From Desulfotignum sp032250905 (GTDB taxonomy: Bacteria; Desulfobacterota; Desulfobacteria; Desulfobacterales; Desulfobacteraceae): 64,000 bases of DNA. Below are positions 54,064 through 63,957 of this stretch, one piece after another. Location of the stretch: contig JAVVEQ010000005.1 in NCBI GenBank assembly GCA_032250905.1, positions 1-64,000 of the forward strand, in the 5' to 3' direction. Position 1 is the stretch's first letter. Each line of letters starts with the position of its first letter. Below the pieces are notes generated by a model that worked only from the letters and a program-made list of their open reading frames with translations, was not told where the DNA came from and ran no database searches. Made by a program: the position numbers and the translations under genes.

Positions 54064-55995
54064 ATGGCACGGTTAGAAACGCCGGAAGCACTGGAAGATT
54101 TCCGGCAGGAGATATTGACCCGAAGAGATCCTGACAGCCCTTGTGTGTCCATTTGCGCGGGTGCCGGATGTGTGGCTTCCGGTGCGGATGAAGTCATTGC
54201 CGCATTTGAAAAGGAGATCGAAGCCCAGGGACTCTCTGCCACAGTGTCCACCAAAGGGACGGGCTGCCCGGGATTCTGTGAACGGGGTCCGGTAGTGGTG
54301 ATCTACCCGGAAGAGATCTGTTATCTCCAGGTTCAGGCAAAAGATGTGCCTGAGATTGTGGAACAGACCATTAAAAATAAACAGGTGGTGGAACGGTTGT
54401 GCTACCAGGATCCTGCCACCGGGGACCGGGCCGTTAAGGAATCGGATATTCCGTTTTACCGGTCTCAGCAACGCACGGTCTTGTGCAACAACATCAAAAT
54501 CGACTCAAAAAGCATCGAAGACTACCTGGCTTTAGGGGGATATGCCGCACTGGCCAAGGCGTTGGGACAGATGACCGATCTCGAAGTGCTGGAAGAGGTC
54601 AAAAAATCCAACATCCGGGGCCGGGGCGGGGCTGGATTTCCTGCCGGCAGAAAATGGGAAGGCTCCAGAAATGCGGAAGAACCTATTAAATACGTGATTG
54701 TCAATGCCGACGAAGGTGACCCGGGTGCGTTCATGGATCGGGCACTGCTGGAAGGCAATCCCCATTCCATCCTGGAGGGTTTGATCCTGGGAGGATATGC
54801 GGTCAAGGCCCATGAAGGGTATTTTTATGTGCGCCAGGAATATCCCCTGGCTGTGGAAAATATCCATCTGGCCATCAAACAGGCGGAACATTACGGCCTT
54901 CTGGGAGAAAACATCCTGGGCTCCGGTTTTGATTTCAAGGTGATCGTGCACCAGGGGGCCGGGGCGTTCGTGTGCGGGGAGTCCACGGCCCTGATGACCT
55001 CTCTGGAAGGCAAGGCCGGCGAACCCCGTCCCAAATATGTGCGGTCCAATGTCAAAGGCTTGTGGGAACGGCCGTCGGTGCTCAACAACGTGGAAACCTG
55101 GGCCAACATCCCGCTGATCATCGACAAGGGGGCGGACTGGTTCACCTCGGTGGGCACGGACAGTTCCAAAGGTACCAAGATTTTTTCCCTGGTGGGGAAA
55201 ATTACCAACACCGGCCTGGTGGAAGTGCCCATGGGCATGACCTTGAAAGAGATTATCTATGATATCGGCGGCGGAATCCCCAACAACAAAAAATTCAAGG
55301 CGGTCCAGACCGGCGGGCCGTCCGGAGGGTGTATTCCCGAACACCTGCTGGACCTGCAGGTGGGGTTTGACGAACTCACCAAGGCCGGGTCCATGATGGG
55401 GTCCGGGGGCATGATCGTCATGGACGAGGATACCTGCATGGTGGATGTGGCCCGGTATTTCATCGAGTTTCTGACCGATGAGTCCTGCGGCAAGTGCGTG
55501 CCCTGCCGGGAAGGGCTTCGCCAGATGCACCGGATATTGACCAACATCACCAGGGGTAAAGGCAAAGAAGGGGACATCGAACTGCTGGAAGAACTGGCGG
55601 AAACCGCGGTGGAAGCATCCTTGTGCGCCCTGGGTAAAAGTGCGCCCAACCCGTTTTTAAGCACCCTGAAATATTTCCGTGACGAGTATGAGACCCATAT
55701 TCATGACAAGAGATGTCCGGCACTGTCCTGCAAGGAACTGATCAGTTTTTACATCGATCCGGACAGGTGCACGGGCTGCGGTACCTGCCGCAAGCAGTGC
55801 CCGGCGGATGCCATTGACGGCGACAAGAAACTGATCCATATCATTGATCAGGATAAATGTACCCGGTGCGGCACCTGCTTTGAGGTGTGTCCGCCCAAAT
55901 TTTTTTCCGTGGTCAAACTGTCGGGTGAACCGGTGCCGGACCCCGTGCCTGAAGAAGAACGAACCATCCGAAAAAAGACAAAAGAGAAAGGCTAG
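54064..55995 (+). CDS. bamH: BamH, NuoF-like NADH/FMN subunit with extra ferredoxin domains
   Basis: 643 residues. The N-terminal ~110 are a thioredoxin-like [2Fe-2S] domain (CVSICAGAGC, GTGCPGFCERGP). The NuoF core binds FMN and NAD(H): RGRGGAGFPAGRKWE near 184 and NADEGDPGAFMDR near 217, with an SLBB region and the [4Fe-4S] motif ESCGKCVPCREG near 475. The C-terminus adds two [4Fe-4S] ferredoxin motifs (CTGCGTCRKQCP, CTRCGTCFEVCP). The layout matches bifurcating hydrogenase HydB subunits as well as BamH. It follows bamG by 9 bases. Confidence 0.92.
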   Translation: MARLETPEALEDFRQEILTRRDPDSPCVSICAGAGCVASGADEVIAAFEKEIEAQGLSATVSTKGTGCPGFCERGPVVVIYPEEICYLQVQAKDVPEIVEQTIKNKQVVERLCYQDPATGDRAVKESDIPFYRSQQRTVLCNNIKIDSKSIEDYLALGGYAALAKALGQMTDLEVLEEVKKSNIRGRGGAGFPAGRKWEGSRNAEEPIKYVIVNADEGDPGAFMDRALLEGNPHSILEGLILGGYAVKAHEGYFYVRQEYPLAVENIHLAIKQAEHYGLLGENILGSGFDFKVIVHQGAGAFVCGESTALMTSLEGKAGEPRPKYVRSNVKGLWERPSVLNNVETWANIPLIIDKGADWFTSVGTDSSKGTKIFSLVGKITNTGLVEVPMGMTLKEIIYDIGGGIPNNKKFKAVQTGGPSGGCIPEHLLDLQVGFDELTKAGSMMGSGGMIVMDEDTCMVDVARYFIEFLTDESCGKCVPCREGLRQMHRILTNITRGKGKEGDIELLEELAETAVEASLCALGKSAPNPFLSTLKYFRDEYETHIHDKRCPALSCKELISFYIDPDRCTGCGTCRKQCPADAIDGDKKLIHIIDQDKCTRCGTCFEVCPPKFFSVVKLSGEPVPDPVPEEERTIRKKTKEKG

Positions 55996-56001
55996 GTCAT
56001 C

Positions 56002-56592
56002 ATGGGAGATATTCAATTTGAGATCGATGGGCAGACCGTGACCGCGGATCCGGGCATGACCGTTCTGGAAGTGGCGCAGAAACATGGCATTTTTATTCCC
56101 ACCCTGTGCCATCATGAGAAACTGGAGCCGTTCGGGGGCTGCCGGTTGTGTATCGTGGAGGTGGAAGACCGGGGCTGGACCAAGTATGTGGTATCCTGTG
56201 TGTTCCCGGCGGCCAGCGGCATTATCGTCAGAACCCGGTCCGAAAAAGTGGACCGGCTGCGCAAAACCATTCTTGAACTGCTCATGGCCCATGCACCGGA
56301 TGCGCCGCAACTGGTTGCGCTGGCAAAAGTCTACGGGGCAGACCCCAACCGGTATGAAAGAGACCCCTCTTTCTGCATCCACTGCGGCCTGTGCGTGAGA
56401 TACTGTGCGGAAGTCGCAGGCAAACACGCCCTGGGGTTCGTGGACAGGGGGATCAACAAGGAGATCAGCTTTGTGCCGGAAATTGCAGCACAATACTGCA
56501 ATGACTGCAAGGAATGCTTTCCCTTGTGCCCCACCTCCTATCTCCAGGCCGCGTTTGTCTATGCCCAGGCATTGGCATTCCCTGGAGCATAA
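56002..56592 (+). CDS. bamI: BamI, NuoG N-terminal-like iron-sulfur subunit
   Basis: 196 residues. A plant-type [2Fe-2S] domain (LCHHEKLEPFGGCRLC) is followed by two [4Fe-4S] ferredoxin motifs (CIHCGLCVRYC near 131, CNDCKECFPLCP near 168). It corresponds to the N-terminal electron-wiring part of NuoG/HydA without the catalytic remainder. Last of the bam structural genes; 105 bases separate it from fdhD. Confidence 0.88.
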   Translation: MGDIQFEIDGQTVTADPGMTVLEVAQKHGIFIPTLCHHEKLEPFGGCRLCIVEVEDRGWTKYVVSCVFPAASGIIVRTRSEKVDRLRKTILELLMAHAPDAPQLVALAKVYGADPNRYERDPSFCIHCGLCVRYCAEVAGKHALGFVDRGINKEISFVPEIAAQYCNDCKECFPLCPTSYLQAAFVYAQALAFPGA

Positions 56593-56697
56593 GCCATGGA
56601 CTTTTCGCTGAAAAGCAGGTAAAATTAACAGTTGCTTTAAAGCGGTCATGGCAGCAGTTATTTATAATAAAACAGGGCTAAAGGATCAGGAAAAAGG

Positions 56698-57537
56698 GTG
56701 GATATCAAAAAAAGACATACCCAGCAGTTTACGGTGTTTGAATGCAGTACCGACACCTGTGATCCCATCCCCATGGAACTGATCGGGGAAGAGCCCTTTT
56801 TGATCCGCATCGAGGACCACCCCTATTCAGTGGTGATGCGGACCCCGGGAAATGAGATCTGGCATGGGGCCGGGTTCTGTCTGGGGGAAGGTCTGGTGAA
56901 CCGGCCCGAGGATATTCGAACCATCGGGTATGATGTCAACCTGGATCCCAATGTCATCGATATCTGGCTGACTCCGGAACGGCGGAAAAAGGTGGGTCAT
57001 CTGCTCAAGCGAAAGGGGTTTGTGAGCCAGACCAGCTGCGGTATCTGCGGCAAGGAGATGCTCAAAGACATCCAGTCTTCGGTGCAGCCTGCCCCGGACG
57101 GATTCAAGCTGTCCCTGGACCGGGCCATGGCCTGTATCCAAGCCCTGTCCAAAAATCAGAGATTCTACCAGCGGACCCGGGGGTCGCACGCAGCCCTGCT
57201 GTTCGGCGCTGACGGGGAGACTCTGGCGTTTGCCGAAGATGTCGGCCGCCACAACGGCCTGGACAAGGCCGTAGGCAAGGCCTTTCTGGATCATGCCCTG
57301 AACCGGGCCCGTATTCTGGTGCTGTCATCCCGGATCAGTTATGAACTGGTCCAAAAGGCGGCCCGTGCGCAGATTCCGGTGATCATTTCCAATTCCCGGC
57401 CTACGGCCCTGGCGGCGTCAATGGGAAAATCATTGAACATGACCCTGGCGTTTCCTGCCGGGGAAGACCAGATCATGGTGGTGTGCGGTGAACACCGTTT
57501 TATCCAAAGCAGTAATTACATGCGGGGAATCTCCTGA
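56698..57537 (+). CDS. fdhD: FdhD-family sulfurtransferase for molybdenum/tungsten cofactor
   Basis: 279-residue cytoplasmic protein (GTG start). FdhD relays sulfur from IscS to the Mo/W-bis-pyranopterin cofactor of formate dehydrogenases. The essential Cys pair is in SCGICG (about 121-126), and the family motifs TRGSHAALLF, AEDVGRHNGLDKA and SSRISYELVQKAA are intact. No formate dehydrogenase is in the window; the nearest pterin-tungsten enzyme is BamB in the same gene string, so a role in BamB cofactor maturation is plausible but inferred. Confidence 0.9.
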   Translation: MDIKKRHTQQFTVFECSTDTCDPIPMELIGEEPFLIRIEDHPYSVVMRTPGNEIWHGAGFCLGEGLVNRPEDIRTIGYDVNLDPNVIDIWLTPERRKKVGHLLKRKGFVSQTSCGICGKEMLKDIQSSVQPAPDGFKLSLDRAMACIQALSKNQRFYQRTRGSHAALLFGADGETLAFAEDVGRHNGLDKAVGKAFLDHALNRARILVLSSRISYELVQKAARAQIPVIISNSRPTALAASMGKSLNMTLAFPAGEDQIMVVCGEHRFIQSSNYMRGIS

Positions 57538-57588
57538 AAATATGGAGAGGTTACCCCCGAATATGATTTAAATAGTGAGGAGGAACCA

Positions 57589-58371
57589 TTGAAAATCTTG
57601 ACAACTGTAAAGAAAGTCGTTGATGTGGAGTTGAACATCCATGTGGAAAACGGCGCCATTCTGGAAAAAGGCTTGCAGTACGTGATCAATGCCTGGGATG
57701 AAAATGGCGTGGAGGCCGCGGTTCAGCTCAAAGAATCCCACAAGGCGGAAACCACCCTGGTATCCCTGGGAAGTGGGGACAATACCGATATCATCCGGAA
57801 ATGCTATGCCATGGGGATTGACAATGCCATCCACATCGATGATCCGGCCCTGGAAAAAGCCGATTCTCCCACCTTTGCCAGAGTACTCCAGAAAGTCTAT
57901 GAGGCAGGGGAATATGATCTGGTGATTACCGGCAAGCAGGCCCAGGACACGGACGCCGGCCAGGCCGGTATCATGCTGGCCGAATTCCTGAACATTCCCT
58001 GTGTAAGCAATGTGATCAAGATCCAGGTTACCGATGACGCCAATATCCAGGTGTCCCGGCTCGGGGACGCCGGTACGGAAGTGGTGGACGTGACCCTGCC
58101 TGCAGTGATCACGGTGAGCGACAGCATCAACGAACCCCGGCTGCCGGCCATGCGGGGCATCATGATGGCCAAGAAGAAAAAGATCAACGTCATGGACCTG
58201 GCCGGACTGGGGACTTCGTTTGCAGAAGTGGGGGGAACCGCCCCGAAATCAGAAATCGTGGAATTCCTGCCCACGGAAAAACGAAAAGGCGGACAGAAAT
58301 TCGAAGGTGATCCGGCAGAAATCACTGCCAAAGTGGTCGATTTGCTGGTGAATGAAGCCAAGGTGTTATAA
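57589..58371 (+). CDS. etfB: Electron transfer flavoprotein beta subunit
   Basis: 260 residues, normal EtfB length, TTG start following GAGGAGGA. The AMP/FAD-binding segment ITGKQAQDTDAGQAG is at about 112-126 and the C-terminal recognition loop RLPAMRGIMMAKKKKI is intact. It pairs with the etfA gene 23 bases downstream and collects electrons from acyl-CoA dehydrogenases. Confidence 0.95.
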   Translation: MKILTTVKKVVDVELNIHVENGAILEKGLQYVINAWDENGVEAAVQLKESHKAETTLVSLGSGDNTDIIRKCYAMGIDNAIHIDDPALEKADSPTFARVLQKVYEAGEYDLVITGKQAQDTDAGQAGIMLAEFLNIPCVSNVIKIQVTDDANIQVSRLGDAGTEVVDVTLPAVITVSDSINEPRLPAMRGIMMAKKKKINVMDLAGLGTSFAEVGGTAPKSEIVEFLPTEKRKGGQKFEGDPAEITAKVVDLLVNEAKVL

Positions 58372-58394
58372 CCCCATATCAACCGTGAAGGATA

Positions 58395-59360
58395 GTGACG
58401 ATGACAAATATACTCGTAGTTGCAGATATTAAACAGGGAGAGCTCAAGGGGAGCACTGCCGAACTGTTGTCCAAGGCCCGGGCACTGGGCGCGGATACCG
58501 CTGTCGTGGCGGTGGGCAGCCAGGTGAAAGATCTGGCACCCCAGCTGGCGGCAGCCGGATCAGATACCCAGTATATCGTGGATGATCCGGCGCTGGAAAT
58601 TTTTTCGGCCAAACCGTTTTCCGAAGCCGTTGTCAAGGCGGCCGGTGAATTCAATGCAGACATGGTGTGGTTCGGGTTTTCAGAAACCGGCAAAGCGGCC
58701 GCACCCCGGGTGGCGGTGCAGCTGGAAGCCGCCTGTGCCACTGAAATCATCGATGTGACCATTGACGGGGATACCGTTCAGATTATCCGTCCCGCCATTG
58801 CCAACAAGGTCCAGCAAAAAGTGAAGGTCAACGCCTCCAAACTGGTGGCAGTGGTGCGCGCTGGTGCGTTCGAGGCAGACCCGGAAGTCACGGGTAAGGA
58901 AAATGTAATCACACTGGATCCACCTGAAAAAGACACGGCTGCCAGGGTCAAGGAGTTGATTTCAGATGCATCCGGTGAAATCGATCTGACCGATGCGGAT
59001 ATTGTCGTGTCTGTGGGCCGGGGGGCAAAAGATCAGACCGGTGTCGATATGGTCAAGGCACTGGCGGATGATCTGGCTGCCGGATTCGGCTCGTCCCGGG
59101 CCATGGTGGATGCCGGGTTGATGGCGCACAACAAGCAGGTGGGACAGACCGGGAAAATCGTGGCCCCTTCCCTGTATATTGCGGTGGGAATTTCCGGAGC
59201 GATCCAGCACCTGGCGGGCATGAACGGCTCCAAGGTGATCCTGGCGGTGAACAAGGATCCGGAAGCACCGATTTTCAATGTGGCCGATTTTGGGATTGTC
59301 GGGGACCTCTTTGATGTGGTACCTTTACTGAAGGAAGAAATTAAAAAGATACGGGCATAG
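58395..59360 (+). CDS. etfA: Electron transfer flavoprotein alpha subunit
   Basis: 321 residues. The C-terminal FAD domain is typical (GSSRAMVDAGLMAHNKQVGQ, then GISGAIQHLAGM and NKDPEAPIFNVADFGI). There is no N-terminal ferredoxin extension of the kind seen in some bifurcating EtfA proteins. It lies between etfB and the membrane Etf:quinone oxidoreductase gene. Confidence 0.95.
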   Translation: MTMTNILVVADIKQGELKGSTAELLSKARALGADTAVVAVGSQVKDLAPQLAAAGSDTQYIVDDPALEIFSAKPFSEAVVKAAGEFNADMVWFGFSETGKAAAPRVAVQLEAACATEIIDVTIDGDTVQIIRPAIANKVQQKVKVNASKLVAVVRAGAFEADPEVTGKENVITLDPPEKDTAARVKELISDASGEIDLTDADIVVSVGRGAKDQTGVDMVKALADDLAAGFGSSRAMVDAGLMAHNKQVGQTGKIVAPSLYIAVGISGAIQHLAGMNGSKVILAVNKDPEAPIFNVADFGIVGDLFDVVPLLKEEIKKIRA

Positions 59361-59397
59361 CCGCCTGCAACCCTGAAAATTTGTATTTGAGGTAGAT

Positions 59398-61500
59398 ATG
59401 AGTCCCCTGTTCATGACCCTTTTGCTTGTGGTGGGCCTGGGTATTTTCGCCAGGACCATGTATCAGAGAATCCTTTTGCTGACGGCCCTGGAGCCGGCCG
59501 ACCGGTTCAACCGGATCAAGGACCGGCTCAAGAACCTGGTGGTCATCGCTATCGGGCAGAAACGCCTGGTGGGACGGAAAAAGGAACGGGCATCCGGTAT
59601 TATGCATGCCCTGATTTTCTGGGGGTTCTGTATCCTGCTTATCCGGTCCATCACCCTTTACGGCGAGGGGTATGTCCATGGATTTCAGCTTCCGCTGCTG
59701 GGAGAATCCTCTATTCTGGGATATCTGTACATCGCTTTGAAAGATATCATGGAAGGGGTGGTTCTGATCATGGTGATCTGGGCGTTTTACCGGCGCCTGG
59801 TGGTCAAGCCGCCCCGGCTCCACAACACCTGGGAAGCCTATCTGGTTCTGGGCATGATCGGGGTGCTGATGATATCGGACCTGCTGTATGACGGGGCCCG
59901 GTTCAACCTGATCGCCTTCCATGGAAATCCGGGGAACCTTCACTATTTCAACAACCCGACCTTCGGGCACGAGTTTATCTGGACCCCGGTGACCATTCTG
60001 GCGGGCAACGTGATCTCCGGATTTTCCACCGTGGGCATGGAAAGGGTCATGGGCCTGATGTTCTGGATCCATATCATCACCCAGCTGACATTTTTAAACA
60101 TTCTGCCCCTGGGCAAGCACTTTCATGTCATTACCTCTTTGCCCAACGTGTTCCTCAAAAGCCTGGACTATCCCCATGACAAGATCAAACTGCTGGATCT
60201 CGAGGATGAATCTGTGTGGGAAGAAGAAACCCTGGGCGTCAATCACCTGTACCAGCTCAACTGGAAACAGGGGCTTGACCTTTACACCTGTACCGAGTGC
60301 GGCCGGTGTAAAGAGGTGTGTCCCACCTATGTCACGGACAAGCCGCTGAACCTGCATGATTTCAACGACACCCTCAAGGCCGAACTGTATGCCAATGCCG
60401 ATAATCTGATCCAGCGGGCAAAACTGGCGAAAACCCTGACCGGGGATGCCGAGGCCGATGCCAAGACCAAGGAAAAGATGGCGGTGTTCAAGCCGGAAAA
60501 AGCCCTGGTCGGAGAAGTGATCGCTCTGGATACGTTGTGGGCCTGCACCACCTGCCGGGCATGTGAACAGGTGTGCCCGGTGACCATCGAGCAGGTGCCC
60601 CGGATCATTGCCATGCGCCAGGGCCAGACCCTGATGCAGGGAGAATATCCCCAGGAACTCAATACCGCGTTCAAGGGCCTGGAGCGCAACGGCAACCCCT
60701 GGGGCATCGGCTATGACAAGCGGGCCGACTGGGCCGAGGGTCTGGATGTCAAGCTAATGGCCGATCATCCGGAGGCGGAATACCTGCTGTGGGTGGGATG
60801 TGCCGGATCCTTTGATGATCGGACCCAGAAGGTTTCCAAGGCCCTCGTGAAGATACTGAAAGCGGCCGATGTGGATTTCGCCATTCTGGGAACCGAGGAA
60901 AAATGTACCGGTGACTTTGCCCGCCGGGCCGGTAACGAGATGATGTATCAGATGATGGCCACTGAAAACATCGAGGTGCTCAACGGATACAACGTGAAAA
61001 AGATCATTGCGGCCTGCCCCCACTGCCTGAACACCCTCAGGCATGATTATCCCCAGCTGGGCGGGCATTATGAAGTGTTTCATCACAGTGATTTCATCAA
61101 CCAGCTCATCGCCGGCGGAAAAATTCGGGTGAAAAAATCATTGGCCGGCACACTTACCTATCATGACCCCTGCTATCTGGGCCGGTACAACGAGATCTAC
61201 GATGCACCTCGATCTGTATTGAATACCCTGGCCAGCCAGGGCCTGAACGAACTGCCGCGCCATGGCACGGAAAGTTTCTGCTGCGGCGCCGGTGGCGGCC
61301 GCATGTGGATGGAAGAAACCATCGGTACCCGCATCAATGTGGAACGGTCCAGAGAGATCGTGGCTGAAAAGGCAGAAACTGTGGCGGTGGGCTGCCCCTT
61401 CTGTCTGACCATGATCGAGGACGGCATGAAGGAACTCAACAAGGACGAGGAAATCAAGACCCGGGATATTGCTGAACTGGTGGCGGAGCATCTCGCTTAG
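59398..61500 (+). CDS. Membrane Etf:(methyl)menaquinone oxidoreductase, HdrD/DUF224-type
   Basis: 700 residues. About six N-terminal membrane helices (residues 1-260) contain His residues suited to heme b (HALIFWGF, FWIHIITQ, GKHFHVIT). Two [4Fe-4S] motifs follow, CTECGRCKEVCP near 298 and CTTCRACEQVCP near 383. Two CCG domains follow, beginning at CAGSFDD near 467 and DPCYLGRYNEIYD near 589, with SFCCGAGGG near 626. This is the architecture of EMO, which passes electrons from reduced Etf to the quinone pool. It is operonic with etfBA (37-base gap). It shares the CCG layout with BamD but adds the membrane part. Confidence 0.88.
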   Translation: MSPLFMTLLLVVGLGIFARTMYQRILLLTALEPADRFNRIKDRLKNLVVIAIGQKRLVGRKKERASGIMHALIFWGFCILLIRSITLYGEGYVHGFQLPLLGESSILGYLYIALKDIMEGVVLIMVIWAFYRRLVVKPPRLHNTWEAYLVLGMIGVLMISDLLYDGARFNLIAFHGNPGNLHYFNNPTFGHEFIWTPVTILAGNVISGFSTVGMERVMGLMFWIHIITQLTFLNILPLGKHFHVITSLPNVFLKSLDYPHDKIKLLDLEDESVWEEETLGVNHLYQLNWKQGLDLYTCTECGRCKEVCPTYVTDKPLNLHDFNDTLKAELYANADNLIQRAKLAKTLTGDAEADAKTKEKMAVFKPEKALVGEVIALDTLWACTTCRACEQVCPVTIEQVPRIIAMRQGQTLMQGEYPQELNTAFKGLERNGNPWGIGYDKRADWAEGLDVKLMADHPEAEYLLWVGCAGSFDDRTQKVSKALVKILKAADVDFAILGTEEKCTGDFARRAGNEMMYQMMATENIEVLNGYNVKKIIAACPHCLNTLRHDYPQLGGHYEVFHHSDFINQLIAGGKIRVKKSLAGTLTYHDPCYLGRYNEIYDAPRSVLNTLASQGLNELPRHGTESFCCGAGGGRMWMEETIGTRINVERSREIVAEKAETVAVGCPFCLTMIEDGMKELNKDEEIKTRDIAELVAEHLA

Positions 61501-61565
61501 GAAGCCGGGACAGTCAGACTGACAGATAAAAAATAAACAATATAAAAGATAATTCATGGAAAGCA

Positions 61566-61606
61566 CAGGCAAAACAAAGATGGAAAACCCGTCTTTGTTT
61601 TGCCTG
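61566..61606 (+). terminator. Rho-independent-type terminator after the Etf/EMO genes
   Basis: CAGGCAAAACAAAGA (61566-61580) and TCTTTGTTTTGCCTG (61592-61606) form a perfect 15-bp stem with an 11-base loop, followed by TATTTGTAT. It separates the bam-etf transcription unit from the alcohol dehydrogenase gene. Confidence 0.7.
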
Positions 61607-61629
61607 TATTTGTATCCAGGGAGGTATCC

Positions 61630-62751
61630 ATGCAGTATCATATGCCATCAAAACTGTATTTTGGACCAGGACAGATCCAGAATCTTGCAACGGTTGTTAC
61701 GGCGAAAAATCCGGTCCTGGTGACGGACAAGGGCGTGGTACGGGCCGGACTTGCTGCGCAGGTACTGGATCAGCTGGGAAAAATGGCGGTATTTGACAGC
61801 ATCGAAGCAAACCCCAAATCCGATACCATCAACAAAATCGCCGCAGAACTGCGGCAGCTTGCACCGGATCTGGTGATCGGCCTGGGGGGCGGCAGCCCTC
61901 TGGATGCGGGAAAAGCCCTGTCCCTGCTGGCCACCAATCCGGGAAATATTCAGGATTATGAAGGCAGAGAAAAATATGCAGTTGATCCCCTGCCGTTTGT
62001 GGCCATTCCCACCACCTGCGGTACCGGATCAGAGGTCACATGGGTAGCGGTGATAACCGATGTGGACCGCAGATTCAAGATGAGCATCAAGGGGCCGAAG
62101 CTGTATCCGGCTGTATCCATTGTTGATCCGGATCTTATCGCAACTCTGCCTGCACCCATGATTGCAGCCACCGGCCTGGATGCGTTGACCCATGCTGTGG
62201 AAGCTTATCTGGCAAAGCCTGCCACCCTGATCACCGATACCCATGCAGTAAAGGCGGTGAAGCTGATCCTGGGATCCATTGAAAAGGCCTTTGCCGACAT
62301 CCAGAACAATGCCAGGCAAAGAGAAGATCTCATGTACGGTTCCATGGTGGCCGGTCTGGCATTCGGAAATGCCGATGTCACGTCGGTGCACTGTATTTCC
62401 GAGTCCATCGGTGCCCTGTATGATATCCCCCATGGGGTGGCCAATGCCATGTTTTTGCCTCACGTTCTGGAGTACAATCTGCCGGCCTGCACCCGGAAAA
62501 TGGCAGCTCTGGCCCGGACCACTGGCATTGGTGCCGCATCCGATGACCAGGCAGCAAAAATCTTCATCCAGAGAATAAAAGACCTGTCCAAGGCCCTGGA
62601 GATTCCATCGTTTTCTGATCTGAATATCGGATCTGACCAGTTCTCCCTGATTGCCGACATGTCCTTTAAGAACAATTCCAATGCATCCAATCCCAGGGAC
62701 CTGGATTCTGCCGACTACTGGAACATCTTGGAAGCCGCCCTTGGGGCCTGA
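61630..62751 (+). CDS. Iron-containing (group III) alcohol dehydrogenase
   Basis: 373 residues. I choose ATG 61630, preceded by GGGAGG; an upstream in-frame start at 61600 lies inside the terminator. The NAD-binding GLGGGSPLDAGKA is at about 83-95. Metal ligands lie in GLDALTHAVEAY, SVHCISES and YDIPHGVANAM (His near 262 and 276). There is no membrane segment. The true substrate is unknown; it need not belong to the benzoate pathway, whose hydroxyacyl-CoA dehydrogenase (Had/BamQ) is of a different family. Confidence 0.88.
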   Translation: MQYHMPSKLYFGPGQIQNLATVVTAKNPVLVTDKGVVRAGLAAQVLDQLGKMAVFDSIEANPKSDTINKIAAELRQLAPDLVIGLGGGSPLDAGKALSLLATNPGNIQDYEGREKYAVDPLPFVAIPTTCGTGSEVTWVAVITDVDRRFKMSIKGPKLYPAVSIVDPDLIATLPAPMIAATGLDALTHAVEAYLAKPATLITDTHAVKAVKLILGSIEKAFADIQNNARQREDLMYGSMVAGLAFGNADVTSVHCISESIGALYDIPHGVANAMFLPHVLEYNLPACTRKMAALARTTGIGAASDDQAAKIFIQRIKDLSKALEIPSFSDLNIGSDQFSLIADMSFKNNSNASNPRDLDSADYWNILEAALGA

Positions 62752-62783
62752 CTCTTTCGGGAGCACACAGCAAAGGAAAAGGT

Positions 62784-63926
62784 ATGGATTTTAATCCCTG
62801 CATGAAACATCAACTCATACGCAAGACTGTGCAGGAATTTGCTGAAAGCGAAATCCGGCCTCTGGCTGCGGAAATGGACAAGGCACCGGGATTCCCGGAT
62901 GATCTCATGGAAAAGATGAAACCGCTGCATTATTTCGGGCTGCAGGTGCCGGTGCATCTGGGCGGGGCCGGCCTGGACAGTATCAGCTATGCCATCGTGA
63001 TCGAGGAAATCTCCCGGGTCTCCGCCGCTCTGGGATTGTGCATTACAGTCCACAACAGCGTGGGCATCTATCCGATCCTCCGGTTCGGCACCAGAGAACA
63101 GCAGCAGCAGTTTGTGCCGCCCATGGCCGCCGGGGAGCGGATCGGCGCTTTCTGTCTCACCGAAGCCAATGCGGGTTCCGATGCCGGCGGCGTGGAAACC
63201 GTGGCCCGAAAAACCGACCACGGCTTTGTTATCAACGGCACCAAGATTTTTGTGACCAATGGAGGTATCTGCGGGACTATCCTGGTTTTTGCCGTCTCAG
63301 ACACCGATCCGGGTCAGTCCAGTGTGTTTATCGTGGAAAAGCACACACCCGGGTTCAGCGTGGGCGAGATCGAAGATCTGTGCGGTATGCGGGCCAACCC
63401 GGTAGCGTCCCTGTTTTTCGAGGACTGTGCAATTCCGGCGGACCATTGCCTTGGAACTGTGGGCCAGGGGTTGAAAATCGGGCTTACGGCGCTGGATACC
63501 GGCCGCATCGGCATTGCTGCCCAGGCTTTGGGCATTGCCCAGGCCGCATTCGAAGAATCAGTGTCCTATGCCAAAGCCCGGCAGCAGTTCAAACAGCCCA
63601 TTTCCCGGTTTCAGACTATCCAGAACTATCTGGCGGACATGGCAGTTCAAATCGATGCCTCCCGGCTGCTGCTTCATCGGGCCGCCTCCCTCAAGGACAA
63701 AGGCCGGCCGTTTTCCGCCCAGGCCGCCATGGCCAAACTGCACTGCAGCACCACCGCAAGGACGGTGACCGATCTGGCGGTACAGATCCACGGCGGATAC
63801 GGCTACAGCAAAGAGTATGACGTGGAGCGGTATTTCAGGGATGCCAAGGTCACTGAAATTTATGAAGGCACCAGTGAAATCCAGCGGATGGTCATTGCCA
63901 GGGATATCCTGACCCGTCCTACCTGA
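62784..63926 (+). CDS. Acyl-CoA dehydrogenase
   Basis: 380-residue FAD enzyme of the short/medium-chain acyl-CoA dehydrogenase family, donating electrons to Etf. Signatures include GAFCLTEANAGSDAGG (about 127-142), the C-terminal QIHGGYGYSKEYDVERYFRDA and IYEGTSEIQR, containing the Glu that acts as catalytic base in this family. It is flanked by Fe-alcohol dehydrogenase and a second etfB start. An alicyclic or short-chain acyl-CoA substrate is plausible. Confidence 0.93.
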   Translation: MDFNPCMKHQLIRKTVQEFAESEIRPLAAEMDKAPGFPDDLMEKMKPLHYFGLQVPVHLGGAGLDSISYAIVIEEISRVSAALGLCITVHNSVGIYPILRFGTREQQQQFVPPMAAGERIGAFCLTEANAGSDAGGVETVARKTDHGFVINGTKIFVTNGGICGTILVFAVSDTDPGQSSVFIVEKHTPGFSVGEIEDLCGMRANPVASLFFEDCAIPADHCLGTVGQGLKIGLTALDTGRIGIAAQALGIAQAAFEESVSYAKARQQFKQPISRFQTIQNYLADMAVQIDASRLLLHRAASLKDKGRPFSAQAAMAKLHCSTTARTVTDLAVQIHGGYGYSKEYDVERYFRDAKVTEIYEGTSEIQRMVIARDILTRPT

Positions 63927-63957
63927 TTCTTTGGAACAACACCTGAAGGGAGTGTCA

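Noticed and set aside
61600..61629. Earlier start of the Fe-alcohol dehydrogenase
   Set aside because: It falls in the terminator hairpin arm. ATG 61630 has a strong ribosome site and the family N-terminus.
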